Assembly: GCA_003343625.1 (NCBI GenBank)
Contig: QAKV01000033.1
Span: 82,781 to 146,780 of the forward strand
Length of the DNA stretch: 64,000 bases
Direction: 5' to 3'
Source of the DNA: Clostridiales bacterium
GTDB taxonomy: Bacteria > Bacillota > Clostridia > Lachnospirales > Lachnospiraceae
Shown here: positions 17,568 to 27,294 of the stretch, in pieces
Position numbering within the stretch: the stretch's first letter is position 1
How the letters are laid out: each line of letters opens with the position of its first letter
Position numbers and translations under genes: made by a program
The notes under the pieces: generated by a model
Database searches by the model: none
Told to the model about the DNA's origin: nothing
The model's input: the letters and a program-made list of their open reading frames with translations, nothing else

Positions 17568-17576
17568 TGATATAAT
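17568..17576 (+). promoter_or_regulatory. Extended -10 promoter for degV
   Basis: TGATATAAT is an extended -10 box (TG, one base, TATAAT at 17571-17576). It implies an approximately 130-base leader before degV that contains a GGCCGGAGGCC inverted repeat. Confidence 0.5.
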
Positions 17577-17715
17577 CAAGAGCAGCGAATATTTCACGGG
17601 GAGCTGAAACACTGCGCTGCGCTCGGAGAAATTTACGATATCGCAGTGGAAGACATGGACCGTCAGGCCGGAGGCCTGCACGGCTGATTACAGAAAGGAA
17701 AAGGAGAAAGAGACG

Positions 17716-18612
17716 ATGCGTTTTCAGATTATCAGCGACAGCGCCTGCGATCTGCCCAGGGAGAGAGTGCAGGAACTGAGCGTGGAGATTGTGCCTTTTT
17801 ATGTTTCCTTTGAAGAGGAAAACTACATGAAAGAAGGCGTGGATGTAGGCGTGGAGGAGTTCTATCGGATGATGGCGGACCGCGCGGGGGAATTCCCCAG
17901 GACTTCCATGCCCTCCGTACAGGATTATGCCGATGTTTTTGAACGGTATGCAAAGGATCGGGTTCCGGTGCTGTGCATCTGCATCAACGCTGCTTTCAGC
18001 GGATCCATTCAATCCGCAATGAACGCCAGGACGCAGATTCTGGAGGAGTACCCGGACGCGGAAATCGAAGTGATGGATTCGGAACTGGTGACGATCTTGC
18101 AGGGAATGCTGGTGGAAGAAGCGTGCCGGTTGAGGGGAGCGGGCCTGAGCCTGCAGGAAGCGGTTAAGAAGCTGGAGGAGATCCGTTCGTCCGGAAGGAT
18201 TTTTTTCACCACCAACGATCTGGAATATCTGCAGCACGGCGGGCGCATCGGCCGCGCGGCGACTGCCATCGGAAACGTGCTTAAGATAAAGCCTCTGATC
18301 GAATATATCGACAGAGGGCTCGTGTCTGCGGGGGTCAGCCGGGGCCGGAAGAAATCCCTGCTGCAGACCATCGAAAAGGCCAGGGCCTATGTGGAAGCGG
18401 ATCATATCGATCTTTCCGACTACCGGATCGGGTTGGCCTGTGGCCTGGATAAGGAAGAGTTCAAAAAATACCGGGAGCAGGTGAGGATGAGCTTTCGGGA
18501 TAAGGCTGACCAGATCAGACGCCTGGAGATTTTTCACGTGGGAGCCACTATCGGCGTGCATACGGGGCCGTACCCTACAGGGATCGCGCTGTTGAAACGA
18601 TGCCGTCTGTGA
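17716..18612 (+). CDS. DegV family fatty-acid-binding protein
   Basis: A 298-residue DegV protein, the fatty-acid-binding fold that in Firmicutes (FakB) presents fatty acids to the kinase FakA. It begins FQIISDSACDLP, has FPRTSMPS with the conserved TS pair, CINAAFSGSIQSA and GGRIGRAATAIGNVLKIKP, and ends HVGATIGVHTGP. All the lipid-site landmarks of the family are there. AAAGGAAAAGGAG precedes the ATG. No fakA-like gene is nearby; Clostridia usually carry several degV copies. Confidence 0.93.
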   Translation: MRFQIISDSACDLPRERVQELSVEIVPFYVSFEEENYMKEGVDVGVEEFYRMMADRAGEFPRTSMPSVQDYADVFERYAKDRVPVLCICINAAFSGSIQSAMNARTQILEEYPDAEIEVMDSELVTILQGMLVEEACRLRGAGLSLQEAVKKLEEIRSSGRIFFTTNDLEYLQHGGRIGRAATAIGNVLKIKPLIEYIDRGLVSAGVSRGRKKSLLQTIEKARAYVEADHIDLSDYRIGLACGLDKEEFKKYREQVRMSFRDKADQIRRLEIFHVGATIGVHTGPYPTGIALLKRCRL

Positions 18613-18750
18613 CGGGAGCGGGATTCCTTACGGGAACATTTTCATGAGACGCCGGCGGGAGGCGGTGCAGGACGCGCATCAAAAATCGAACTGCGAATAA
18701 AAGGGCCGGCTTTCGGGCATGCTGTAGCTGTCTGAAAGGAGGCTGAAAAA

Positions 18751-18954
18751 ATGAGCAAGACCTTGGATTATATCGCATTGATCATCGTGTTCATCGGTGC
18801 GCTCAACTGGGGGCTGATCGGACTGTTCCGGCTGGATCTGGTGAGAATGCTGTTCGGGGATATGAGCTGGATCAGCCGTCTGGTCTACGTGCTCGTCGGG
18901 ATCTGCGGAATCTACCTGCTGACATTTTTGGGCAGGATCGGCAGAGAAGAGTGA
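18751..18954 (+). CDS. DUF378 family small membrane protein
   Basis: A 67-residue protein with two hydrophobic helices (residues about 5-25 and 43-62) and the family core LDYIALIIVFIGALNWGLIGLF. DUF378 proteins are common in Firmicutes and have no assigned biochemical role. GAAAGGAGG lies at the right distance before the ATG. It is followed by a very stable hairpin. Confidence 0.88.
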   Translation: MSKTLDYIALIIVFIGALNWGLIGLFRLDLVRMLFGDMSWISRLVYVLVGICGIYLLTFLGRIGREE

Positions 18955-19019
18955 CTCGGAGAACCGGCGGAACAGGCCTGAAAAAGTGCACAGGCTGTCT
19001 GCGATCAGACGGATTTGGA

Positions 19020-19056
19020 CGCGGCTGCGGCCGGGAAAGACCCGGCCGCAGCCGCG
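19020..19056. terminator. Very stable 16-bp hairpin after the DUF378 gene
   Basis: A perfect 16-bp inverted repeat of GC-rich arms (GCGGCTGCGGCCGGG and its complement) round an AAAGA loop, 65 bases past the DUF378 stop. No T-run follows on either strand, so it may be a pause, a processing barrier or a factor-dependent end rather than a classic terminator. Confidence 0.5.
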
Positions 19057-19201
19057 TTCAGCTCTGGAAAGGGCGGGATCTGGGGCGTGCGGAAGAAATG
19101 GATTCCCGGAGAAAACCGGCCTTGACATCCGGAAAAAGCCCATGCAAAATAAAAGGAAAGGGACAAACGGTTTCCTGAAGATACGATCGGGGGAGGAGAC
19201 G

Positions 19202-20104
19202 ATGGAATTGACAGAACACTTTAAAAAGAAAGAAATAAAAGAAGAAGGCAAGCGCCTTCTGATCGCGCTGTTCGGGGCGGCGATTTATTCGGCCGGGGTC
19301 AACCTTTTCATCGTGCCGGCAGGGCTTTACAGCGGAGGGATGATGGGGTTCGCGCAGGTAATCCGTACCATTCTGGTCAGCTATATGCATCTGCCGCTGC
19401 AGAATTTCGATATCGCCGGCCTGATCTACTATGCGGTGAACATCCCGGTTCTGATTCTGGCGATGAAGAACCTGGGCAAGCAGTTTTTGGCCAAGACGGT
19501 GATCTGCGTCACGGCCACGACGGTGTTCCTCTCCGTGATCCCAATCCCGCAGCAGCCGTTGCTGCCGGATGACGTGCTGGCCGGAAGCGTCATCGGGGCG
19601 CTGATCTGCGGCTACGGTATGGGCACCGCGCTGAGCATGGGAGGATCCCTCGGCGGCATGGACATCGTGGGCATGCTGCTGATCAAGTGGAAGAAAAACT
19701 TCAGCGTGGGCCGGGTCAATATGATCACCAACGTGATCCTGTACGGGATCTGCCTGTTTTTGTTCGACGTCAGCACGGTGATCTATTCCCTGATCTACGC
19801 GGCTGTCAGCGGAATGGCCATCGACCGCACTCATTCCCAGAACATCAACGTGGAAGTCCGGATCATCACCAAAAAGGACAACCGGGCGCTGGAACAGGAA
19901 ATTCTCCGGGAGCTGGATCGCGGCATCACCCGTCTGGACAGCGTGGGGGCCTACACCAACGAGAAATCCAACATCCTGTACATACTGATCTCCAAATACG
20001 AGGTCTCCAGACTCAAACATATCGTCCTGAAATACGATCCGCACGCGTTCATCGTCATGAACGAAGGCGTTTCCGTCATCGGGCATTATCTTAAAAAACT
20101 GTAA
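19202..20104 (+). CDS. YitT family membrane protein with DUF2179 domain
   Basis: About 300 residues. Five to six membrane helices make the YitT/DUF161 domain, with GVNLFIVPAGLYSGGMMGFAQ and GTALSMGGSLGGMDIVGM as the recognisable repeats; a soluble DUF2179 domain follows (VEVRIITKKDNRALEQEI, FIVMNEGVSVIG). Transport or sensing roles have been suggested for the family but are not established. The ATG at 19202 follows GGGGGAGGAG; the longer upstream frame runs through the hairpin region and is not credible. Confidence 0.88.
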   Translation: MELTEHFKKKEIKEEGKRLLIALFGAAIYSAGVNLFIVPAGLYSGGMMGFAQVIRTILVSYMHLPLQNFDIAGLIYYAVNIPVLILAMKNLGKQFLAKTVICVTATTVFLSVIPIPQQPLLPDDVLAGSVIGALICGYGMGTALSMGGSLGGMDIVGMLLIKWKKNFSVGRVNMITNVILYGICLFLFDVSTVIYSLIYAAVSGMAIDRTHSQNINVEVRIITKKDNRALEQEILRELDRGITRLDSVGAYTNEKSNILYILISKYEVSRLKHIVLKYDPHAFIVMNEGVSVIGHYLKKL

Positions 20105-20146
20105 AAAAGTGTCGTTCCCGCCGACGGAAAAAGGAATCGAGAGCCA

Positions 20147-20220
20147 GCCGCCCCGGGAGGAACATTTCAAGCGACTTGCCTGAGCGAAGGCGGAGCGCGA
20201 AATGTCCCCTCCCGGGGCGG
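20147..20220. terminator. Bidirectional terminator hairpin between yitT-like and DUF1846 genes
   Basis: CCGCCCCGGGAGG pairs with CCTCCCGGGGCGG, and inside it ACATTTC pairs with GAAATGT, giving a long two-part stem in the convergent gap. T-tracts are short, so it is inferred from position and stability. Confidence 0.55.
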
Positions 20221-20232
20221 TGTACTCATATC

Positions 20233-21714
20233 TTATTTTTCCTCTTTTTCCTTCGCCTCCGTTTTGGGTTCGCAGGTCAGGTGCATCCCCAGCTTTTTGA
20301 AGATGCCTTCGTCCACGGGGGAGAGGAGCACGGTGGAGTGCACCTCGCAGCCTTTTAACAGGGGCAAAGCTGCCAGGGCGCGGGCGGCTTTTTCGTTGCT
20401 CGCCGCGCTGATGGAGAGCGCGATCAGGATTTCATCCGTATGCAGCCTGGGATTGATGCTGCCGAGATAGCCGGTCTTGAGCGTCTGAATCGGGCGGATG
20501 GCCTCCGGGGAAACCAGATGCACTTCGTGATCGATGCCGGACAGGATCTTCAGGGCGTTGAGCAGACATGCGGAAGCTGCGCCCAGCAGAGCGGAGGTCT
20601 TGCCGGTGACCAGGGTGGAATCCGGAAGCTCGATGGCCACGGCGGGCGCGCCGGTACTTTCTTCCCGATCCATGGCAGCGGCGATCACCTTGCGGTCTGC
20701 CACGGTAACGTCGGCCTGTTTCATCAGGAGTTCCAGTTTATACAGGATGGACTGGGAGCTGTTACCCCGCTTTAAGTCGCACAGACAGTTATAGTAGCGC
20801 CGGACGATTTCCTGTCTGGAAGCTTCCCGGCAAATCTCGTCGTCGATAATGCAGTTTCCGGCCATGTTGACGCCCATGTCCGTGGGGGACTTATAGGGAC
20901 ATTCTCCCAGAATCTGCTCGAAAATAGCGCTCAGAACCGGAAAAATCTCCACATCCCGGTTGTAGTTGACCGTGGTGACGCCGTAGGCATCGAGGTGGAA
21001 AGGGTCGATCATGTTGACGTCGTTTAAGTCCGCCGTGGCAGCCTCATATGCCAGATTGACCGGATGCTTTAGCGGCAGGTTCCAGATGGGAAAGGTCTCG
21101 AACTTGGCATAGCCGGCTTTGATGCCGCGCCTGTGCTCATGATAGAGCTGGGAGAGGCAGGTGGCCATCTTGCCGCTTCCGGGCCCGGGAGCCGTCACCA
21201 CAACCAGCGGCCGGGTGGTCTCGATATAATCGTTTTTGCCGTAGCCCTCTTCGCTGACGATTTTCTCCACATTGGTGGGATATCCTTCGATAATATAATG
21301 AATATAGCAGCGGATTCCCAGCGTCTGCAGCTTCTTTTGAAACAGATCCGCAGCCGGCTGCCCCGCGTACTGTGTGATCACCACGCTGCCCACCATCAGG
21401 CCTATTTTCTCAAAGGCTTCCGCCAGGCGAATGACTTCCAGATCGTAGGTGAGACCGGAATCGCGGCGGGTCTTATTGCTCTCCAGGGCGCCGGCGCCGA
21501 TGGCGATGACGATTTCGGCGTGTTCCCTCAACTGAAGCAGCATTTTGAGTTTGCTGTCGGGTTCGAAGCCGGGGAGAACCCGGGAAGCGTGGTAATCATC
21601 AAAGAGTTTGCCGCCGAATTCCAGATACAGCTTGTCGCCGAACATGCCGATCCGCTCGCGGATGTGGCTGGACTGCATCTGCAGATATTTTTGGTTGTCG
21701 AATCCAATATTCAT
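20233..21714 (-). CDS. DUF1846 domain-containing protein
   Basis: A 493-residue DUF1846 protein. It starts MNIGFDNQKYLQMQSSHI and carries FGGKLFDDYHASRVLPGFEP, a P-loop-like APGPGSGKMATCLSQLYHEH and the CDLKRG region conserved in the family. Structures in this family show a fold with kinase/ligase-like nucleotide features, but no reaction is established. The ATG at 21714 is chosen because AAGGAG lies 12 bases upstream; the in-frame start at 21750 would place a Cys-rich leader before the conserved start. It is a single gene divergent from ftsH. Confidence 0.9.
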   Translation of the reverse strand: MNIGFDNQKYLQMQSSHIRERIGMFGDKLYLEFGGKLFDDYHASRVLPGFEPDSKLKMLLQLREHAEIVIAIGAGALESNKTRRDSGLTYDLEVIRLAEAFEKIGLMVGSVVITQYAGQPAADLFQKKLQTLGIRCYIHYIIEGYPTNVEKIVSEEGYGKNDYIETTRPLVVVTAPGPGSGKMATCLSQLYHEHRRGIKAGYAKFETFPIWNLPLKHPVNLAYEAATADLNDVNMIDPFHLDAYGVTTVNYNRDVEIFPVLSAIFEQILGECPYKSPTDMGVNMAGNCIIDDEICREASRQEIVRRYYNCLCDLKRGNSSQSILYKLELLMKQADVTVADRKVIAAAMDREESTGAPAVAIELPDSTLVTGKTSALLGAASACLLNALKILSGIDHEVHLVSPEAIRPIQTLKTGYLGSINPRLHTDEILIALSISAASNEKAARALAALPLLKGCEVHSTVLLSPVDEGIFKKLGMHLTCEPKTEAKEKEEK

Positions 21715-21885
21715 ATGTAAGTAAGGCTCCTTCTTGCAGCTGCAGGACATCGGGCAGTTGCGGTTTTCTTAATCTTATGGATACCCAATGATTATATAAC
21801 GTATACAGAAAAAAAATCTACCGTTTTCTTCAAAAAATTTAAGAATACTTTCATGATTGGGGGAGAGAATTTCAGGGTTTTTCTA

Positions 21886-21914
21886 TTGATTTCTAACCCG
21901 TTAATGTCTATAAT
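21886..21914 (+). promoter_or_regulatory. SigA-type promoter for ftsH
   Basis: TTGATT (21886-21891), a 17-base spacer and TATAAT (21909-21914), 47 bases before the ftsH start. Confidence 0.75.
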
Positions 21915-21960
21915 TAGTAGATAATTGTGTACTTCTATTGAGAAAAGAAAGGTCAACTGA

Positions 21961-24231
21961 ATGGATAATCATATGAATTCTTATAACGGCGGCTCCGGCG
22001 GTTCCGGCGGCCCCGGAAACGGTCAGGGAGGCCCCGGCGGCCAGGGGGGTCCCGGCGGATCCAATCCCAAGAAGACCAGCCTGATCCTTTTGGCCATCGC
22101 GGCCGTGGTGACGCTCCTGAGCATGAGCTTTTTCATGAAGATGCTCAACGGCGCCACCAACCAGGAGATCTCCTACCCCGATTTCCAGAAGCTGGTGACG
22201 GAAGGAAAGGCCGAGCGGGTTACCTGGGATGACGAGCAGATCTATATCCGGCTGGAAGGGGACTCCCAGGAAGGGCTGCTCCCTGCGGTTCCCCAGATGA
22301 CTTACTACACGGGGAAGGCCCAGTCGGACGATGCGCTGGAGGCCTTCCTTCAGGAAAACGGCGTGGAGGATTACGGCAAGGAGATCCCGGATAATTCCAG
22401 CTTCCTGTTGACGATGATCCTGTACTATGTCCTTCCCATCGCGCTGATGTGGGTGCTTTTGAGCTTCCTGTTCAAAAGGATGGGAGGCAGCGGCGGCCCT
22501 ATGGGAGTGGGCAAGAGCAATGCCAAAGTATACGTACAGAAGGAAACCGGCGTCACCTTCAAGGATGTGGCAGGAGAGGACGAGGCGAAAGAATCGCTGC
22601 AGGAAGTAGTGGATTTCCTGCACAACCCACAGAAATACGTTAAGATCGGCGCCAAACTCCCCAAAGGAGCCCTGTTGGTGGGCCCCCCGGGAACCGGAAA
22701 GACCCTTCTGGCCAGGGCGGTGGCGGGGGAAGCGAAGGTTCCCTTTTTCTCCCTGACGGGCTCGGATTTCATCGAGCTGTACGTGGGCGTAGGCGCTTCC
22801 CGGGTGCGTGATCTGTTTAAAGAAGCGACCAAGAACGCGCCCTGCATCATTTTCATCGACGAAATCGACGCCATCGGCCGCAGCCGCGATTCCAAATTCG
22901 GAGGCGGCAACGAAGAGCGCGAGCAGACTTTAAACCAGCTGCTCTCCGAAATGGACGGGTTTGACACCTCCAAAGGAATTCTGGTGATCGGGGCTACCAA
23001 CCGCCCTGAGATCCTGGACAAGGCGCTGCTGCGCCCGGGCCGGTTCGACCGGCGTATCATCGTGGATAAACCGGATCTGAAAGGCCGCGTGGAGATCCTG
23101 AAGGTTCATGCAAAAGACGTCCGGATGGACGAGACTGTGGATTTCGACGCTATCGCGCTCGCCACCAGCGGCGCAGTGGGATCGGATCTGGCCAATATGA
23201 TCAACGAAGCCGCCATCAACGCGGTTAAGGAAGGCAGGGAGTGCGTCTGCCAGAGAGACCTGTTCGAAGCGGTGGAACAGGTGCTCGTGGGCAAGGAGAA
23301 AAAGGATCGCATCATGAGCGCGGAAGAACGCCGTATCGTTTCCTATCACGAGGTGGGGCATGCGCTGATTTCCGCTCTTCAGAAAAATTCGGAACCCGTG
23401 CAGAAGATCACCATCGTACCCCGCACCATGGGAGCCCTCGGATACGTGATGCACGTGCCCGAAGAGGAGAAATTCTTAAATACGCAGGCGGAGATCCACG
23501 ATATGCTGGTGAGCTATCTGGGCGGCCGGGCTGCTGAGGAGATCGTTTTCGATACGGTGACTACCGGAGCGGCCAACGATATCGAGCAGGCAACCAATCT
23601 GGCCCGTTCCATGGTGACACGTTTTGGAATGAGCAAGAAATTCGGCCTGATCGGCCTGGAATCCATCGAAAGCCAGTATCTGGAAGGCCGGGCTGTTTTG
23701 AACTGTTCGGATGCCACCGCGGCGGAGATCGACCAGGAGGTCATGCGGATTTTAAAGGAATGTTATCAGGAAGCGCTGGAGCTGCTCTCCCATAATCGGG
23801 AGGTTATGGACAAGCTGGCGGCCTTTTTGATCGAAAAAGAGACTATTACGGGCAAAGAATTCATGAAGATCTACCGGGAGATCAAGGGACTGCCGGAGTC
23901 GGAGGAAAAAACGGAGGAGAAGGCCCCTCACAGCGGGGAGGATTCGGAGAAAAAGCCTTCAAAGGCGGAGAAAGAGCCGGGGGCGAAGGATATACCCGGG
24001 GGAGAATCCCGAAAAGAGGAGCCCGTGCAACCCAAACCCTGGGAGCAGTTTGAGAAGGAACAGAGGCAGGCAGCGGAGAGCCGGCCTTCGGAAGAAAAGG
24101 CGCAGGATGGAGAGTCCGGACGGTGGACGCCCCCGACGCCGGGACCCGAAGCCAGATATCAGGGACCGGTGGGAAGGTTTTCCGGCGCCGTGCTCAGGGA
24201 TGACGATGAGGAAGATAAGCGGGACGGCTGA
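21961..24231 (+). CDS. ftsH: ATP-dependent zinc metalloprotease FtsH
   Basis: Membrane-anchored AAA+ protease that extracts and degrades membrane and short-lived cytoplasmic proteins as a hexamer. Order: a Gly/Pro/Gln-rich N-terminal tail (residues 1-35), helix 1, an extracytoplasmic FtsH-ext domain, helix 2 (about 143-165), AAA core with Walker A GPPGTGKT (241-248) and [11 protein letters not shown], then the protease with HEVGH (463-467) and third ligand Asp 540. The last 130 residues are a Glu/Lys/Pro-rich tail longer than in Bacillus. The 756-residue length reflects both tails. It has its own promoter and terminator. Confidence 0.97.
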   Translation: MDNHMNSYNGGSGGSGGPGNGQGGPGGQGGPGGSNPKKTSLILLAIAAVVTLLSMSFFMKMLNGATNQEISYPDFQKLVTEGKAERVTWDDEQIYIRLEGDSQEGLLPAVPQMTYYTGKAQSDDALEAFLQENGVEDYGKEIPDNSSFLLTMILYYVLPIALMWVLLSFLFKRMGGSGGPMGVGKSNAKVYVQKETGVTFKDVAGEDEAKESLQEVVDFLHNPQKYVKIGAKLPKGALLVGPPGTGKTLLARAVAGEAKVPFFSLTGSDFIELYVGVGASRVRDLFKEATKNAPCIIFIDEIDAIGRSRDSKFGGGNEEREQTLNQLLSEMDGFDTSKGILVIGATNRPEILDKALLRPGRFDRRIIVDKPDLKGRVEILKVHAKDVRMDETVDFDAIALATSGAVGSDLANMINEAAINAVKEGRECVCQRDLFEAVEQVLVGKEKKDRIMSAEERRIVSYHEVGHALISALQKNSEPVQKITIVPRTMGALGYVMHVPEEEKFLNTQAEIHDMLVSYLGGRAAEEIVFDTVTTGAANDIEQATNLARSMVTRFGMSKKFGLIGLESIESQYLEGRAVLNCSDATAAEIDQEVMRILKECYQEALELLSHNREVMDKLAAFLIEKETITGKEFMKIYREIKGLPESEEKTEEKAPHSGEDSEKKPSKAEKEPGAKDIPGGESRKEEPVQPKPWEQFEKEQRQAAESRPSEEKAQDGESGRWTPPTPGPEARYQGPVGRFSGAVLRDDDEEDKRDG

Positions 24232-24250
24232 CGGATCAGCTGGAGAGAAA

Positions 24251-24289
24251 GGGGCTGCCGCGCCTTGAATTGTGCGGCGGGCCCTTTTT
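24251..24289 (+). terminator. ftsH terminator
   Basis: GGGGCTGCCGC and GCGGCGGGCCC pair with one mismatch and one wobble, followed by five Ts. The T-tract is also the first edge of an intergenic repeat copy. Confidence 0.65.
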
Positions 24290-24367
24290 ATGCGACAGGA
24301 AATTGTATTTCCTGTCGTATAAATGATAATGCTCCGCTGAGGATGCGAGGATGCGCACACTTTTTTA
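24285..24367. repeat. Dispersed intergenic repeat, copy A (short form)
   Basis: T-tract, then TGCGACAGGAAAT / ATTTCCTGTCGTA hairpin, then GCTCCGCTGAGGATGCG and GCGCACACTTTTTT. It looks like an internally deleted form of copy C. It lies between ftsH and uvrC. Confidence 0.75.
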
Positions 24368-24412
24368 TCCGGGAGTAACTTCGACGGATCGCAGCAGTAA
24401 GGAGAGAAAAAG

Positions 24413-26296
24413 ATGTTTTGCTTTGAGGAAGAGCTGAAAAAACTGCCGGCCAGGCCTGGGGTTTATCTCATGCATGATGCCCGGGATAATATCATTTACG
24501 TGGGAAAGGCGGTCAATCTCCGCAACCGGGTGCGCTCTTACTTTCGGGACAGTACGGTTAAAAGTCCCAAAATTCAGAAGATGGTGAGCCTGATCGCGCG
24601 GTTTGAATATATCGTTACGGATTCCGAGCTGGAAGCGCTGGTGCTGGAAAATAACCTGATCAAGGAGCACAATCCCAAATACAACACCATGCTCAAAGAT
24701 GACAAAACGTATCCTTATATCAAGGTGACCGTAGGAGAGGCTTTTCCCAGGGTACTGTTTTCCCGACAGATGAAAAAGGACAAGTCGCGATATTTCGGCC
24801 CGTTTACCTCGGCCGCCGCAGTAAAGGATACCATAGAACTGTTGAACAAACTGTTTAAACTGCGCACCTGCAACAGAAACCTGCCCCGGGACTGCGGCCT
24901 GGATCGGCCGTGTCTGAATTATCATATCGGACAGTGCGCGGCGCCCTGTCAGGGAAAGATCGGGCGGGAAGAGTATCGCAAAAACGTGGATCGCGCGCTG
25001 GAATTTCTGAACGGAAATTACGGAATGATCCTGGACGAGCTGCAGGCGAAGATGGAGGCTGCGGCCGGGGCGCTGGAATTCGAGGAGGCGGCCAGAATCC
25101 GGGATCTGTATAACAGCGTGAAGCAGGTTTCTCAGAAGCAGAAGATCACGGATAACGACGGGGAGGACAAGGACATCATCGCATTGGACAAAGACGGATC
25201 GGAGGCGGTGGTACAGGTCTTTTTCGTGCGCGGCGGAAAATTGATCGGCCGGGAGCACTTCTATATGACCCGGGTGGAGGACTCCGACAAAGCCCAGATT
25301 TTGCTGGACTTCGTGAAACAGTTCTATGCCGGGACGCCCTTCGTGCCCCGGGAGCTGATTTTGCAGCGGGAGATCGAGGAGATCCCCGTTCTGGAGGAAT
25401 GGCTGTCCGCCCGCAGGGGCGGTCGGGTATTCATCCGGGTGCCCAAAAAGGGGCAGAAAGAAAAGCTGGTGGAACTGGCGGAAAAGAACGCCCGCATGGT
25501 GCTGGATAAGGATCGCGAGCGGATCAAGCGGGAAGAGGCAAGGACTATAGGGGCTGCCCGGGAAATCGCGGATCTTTTGCATCTTCCCCTGCTGAACCGG
25601 ATGGAAGCTTTCGACATTTCCAACATCAGCGGATTCGAAAATGTGGGATCCATGGTGGTCTATGAGAAAGGCAAACCGCGGCGCAGCGACTATCGAAAGT
25701 TCAAAATCCGTACGGTGGCAGGCCCCGACGATTATGCCTGCATGAAAGAAGTGCTCACCCGGCGTTTTCTCCATGGCCTGGAAGAGGCGAAGGAACTGGA
25801 AGAAAAGCAGCTGTCCGAAGAGTTCGGCAGCTTCACGAAGTTTCCGGATCTTCTGCTGATGGACGGCGGCAGAGGACAGGTGAATGTGGCGCAGCAGGTT
25901 CTGGAGGAACTGGGGCTGTCCATCCCCGTCTGCGGTATGGTCAAGGATGATAACCATCGCACCAGAGGCCTGTATTACCATAATCAGGAAATTTCCATCG
26001 ACCACAATTCCGAAGGGTTTAAGCTGATCACCCGGATCCAGGATGAAGCGCACCGCTTCGCCATCGAATATCATCGTTCCCTGCGCAGCAAGGATCAGGT
26101 CAGAAGCGTGCTGGACGAGATCCCCGGGGTGGGACCGGCCAGGCGGAAGGCGTTGATGCGCTGCTTTTCCTCCATCGACGAAATCCGCAGCGCCACGGCG
26201 CAGGAACTGTGCGAGAGGGCGCAGCTCCCGCCCTCCGTGGGGCAGGAAATCTACAGCTTTTTCCGGAAAGGAAAAGAAAAGGAAAACGTTGTTTAG
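24413..26296 (+). CDS. uvrC: UvrABC system protein C
   Basis: Excinuclease subunit making both incisions around a DNA lesion after UvrA/UvrB recognition. The 627 residues contain the GIY-YIG nuclease ([20 protein letters not shown]), a cysteine-containing [15 protein letters not shown] segment, the UVR motif near residue 215 ([17 protein letters not shown]), the RNase H-like domain with DISNISG and [11 protein letters not shown], and a helix-hairpin-helix tail ([15 protein letters not shown]). The length is normal. The gene follows ftsH and its end overlaps the hprK promoter, a placement common in Lachnospiraceae. Confidence 0.97.
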   Translation: MFCFEEELKKLPARPGVYLMHDARDNIIYVGKAVNLRNRVRSYFRDSTVKSPKIQKMVSLIARFEYIVTDSELEALVLENNLIKEHNPKYNTMLKDDKTYPYIKVTVGEAFPRVLFSRQMKKDKSRYFGPFTSAAAVKDTIELLNKLFKLRTCNRNLPRDCGLDRPCLNYHIGQCAAPCQGKIGREEYRKNVDRALEFLNGNYGMILDELQAKMEAAAGALEFEEAARIRDLYNSVKQVSQKQKITDNDGEDKDIIALDKDGSEAVVQVFFVRGGKLIGREHFYMTRVEDSDKAQILLDFVKQFYAGTPFVPRELILQREIEEIPVLEEWLSARRGGRVFIRVPKKGQKEKLVELAEKNARMVLDKDRERIKREEARTIGAAREIADLLHLPLLNRMEAFDISNISGFENVGSMVVYEKGKPRRSDYRKFKIRTVAGPDDYACMKEVLTRRFLHGLEEAKELEEKQLSEEFGSFTKFPDLLLMDGGRGQVNVAQQVLEELGLSIPVCGMVKDDNHRTRGLYYHNQEISIDHNSEGFKLITRIQDEAHRFAIEYHRSLRSKDQVRSVLDEIPGVGPARRKALMRCFSSIDEIRSATAQELCERAQLPPSVGQEIYSFFRKGKEKENVV

Positions 26297-26317
26297 CGTT
26301 CAAAACTATGTTAAGAT
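26289..26317 (+). promoter_or_regulatory. Promoter for the hprK cluster
   Basis: TTGTTT (26289-26294), 17 bases, TAAGAT (26312-26317). The -35 box lies inside the last codons of uvrC; the hprK start is 32 bases further on. Confidence 0.6.
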
Positions 26318-26348
26318 AAATGAAACGAAGGGAAAAAGGAGAAAGGGT

Positions 26349-27290
26349 ATGGCGAGCATCAGTCTTACGAATATTATCGAGAAGATGAAACTGGAAAATC
26401 TGACGCCGGAAATCAACGTGAAGGGGATCAAGATCACGCAGCCGGACATCAACAGACCGGCGCTGCCCATGGCCGGGTATTTTGAACATTTTGAAGCGAC
26501 CCGCCTGCAGATCATCGGTTTCGTGGAATACTCCTACATCGGCAGCATGTCCGAGAGCAAGGAACGGGAGGTTTTGGAGGCGCTGCTCTCCTATCCGATT
26601 CCCTGTATTATTTTCTGTCGTGATCTGCATCCGGACGAGCTGTTTCGGCAGATGGCAATCGAAAAGGGCGTGCCCCTTTTGCTGACCAAAAAGGCCACCA
26701 GCGCTTTCAAGGCGGAGATTATCCGCTGGCTGAACGTGAAGCTCGCACCCTGTATTTCCGTACACGGCGTGCTGGTGGACGTATACGGCGAGGGCGTGCT
26801 GATCACCGGCGAAAGCGGGATCGGCAAGTCGGAAGCGGCCCTGGAACTGATCAAGAGAGGACATCGTCTGGTGACGGATGACGTGGTGGAGATCCGCAAG
26901 GTCAGCGATGAAACGCTGGTGGGATCAGCACCGGACATCACCAAACACTTCATCGAGGTGAGAGGCATCGGCATCATCGACGTCAAGGCGTTGTTCGGCG
27001 CATCCAGCGTCAAGGAGACGCAGAATATCGATCTGGTCATTCGTCTGGAGGACTGGGATAAGGAACGGGAATACGACAGGCTCGGACTGGAAGAGGAATA
27101 TACGGAATATCTGGGGAATAAAGTGGTCTGCCATAGCATCCCGATCCGGCCCGGACGGAATCTGGCGGTGATCTGCGAATCCGCAGCGGTCAATCACAGA
27201 CAGAAAAAGATGGGATATAATGCGGCTCAGGAGCTGTATACCCGCGTGCAGAACTCGCTGGCGCGAAGGAGAGAAGAAGAGGAGGAATGA
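26349..27290 (+). CDS. hprK: HPr kinase/phosphorylase
   Basis: Bifunctional sensor enzyme that phosphorylates HPr (and Crh) on Ser46 in response to glycolytic intermediates and removes the phosphate when Pi is high. The 313 residues have the N-terminal domain, Walker A ITGESGIGKSEAAL, the catalytic HRLVTDDVVEI and the family signature EVRGIGIIDVKALFGA. The ATG at 26349 follows AAAAAGGAG. Five genes downstream is a Crh-like protein with an intact Ser46, which is a likely target. Four bases separate it from glk. Confidence 0.96.
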   Translation: MASISLTNIIEKMKLENLTPEINVKGIKITQPDINRPALPMAGYFEHFEATRLQIIGFVEYSYIGSMSESKEREVLEALLSYPIPCIIFCRDLHPDELFRQMAIEKGVPLLLTKKATSAFKAEIIRWLNVKLAPCISVHGVLVDVYGEGVLITGESGIGKSEAALELIKRGHRLVTDDVVEIRKVSDETLVGSAPDITKHFIEVRGIGIIDVKALFGASSVKETQNIDLVIRLEDWDKEREYDRLGLEEEYTEYLGNKVVCHSIPIRPGRNLAVICESAAVNHRQKKMGYNAAQELYTRVQNSLARRREEEEE

Positions 27291-27294
27291 GGGG

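Noticed and set aside
17577..17715. Riboswitch in the degV leader
   Set aside because: Only a short GGCCGGAGGCC inverted repeat is visible; no known riboswitch core was recognised.
23335..23360. HEVGH instead of HEAGH in FtsH as a defective zinc site
   Set aside because: The HExxH pattern and the third Asp ligand are intact; Val at the third place is tolerated in Firmicute FtsH proteins.
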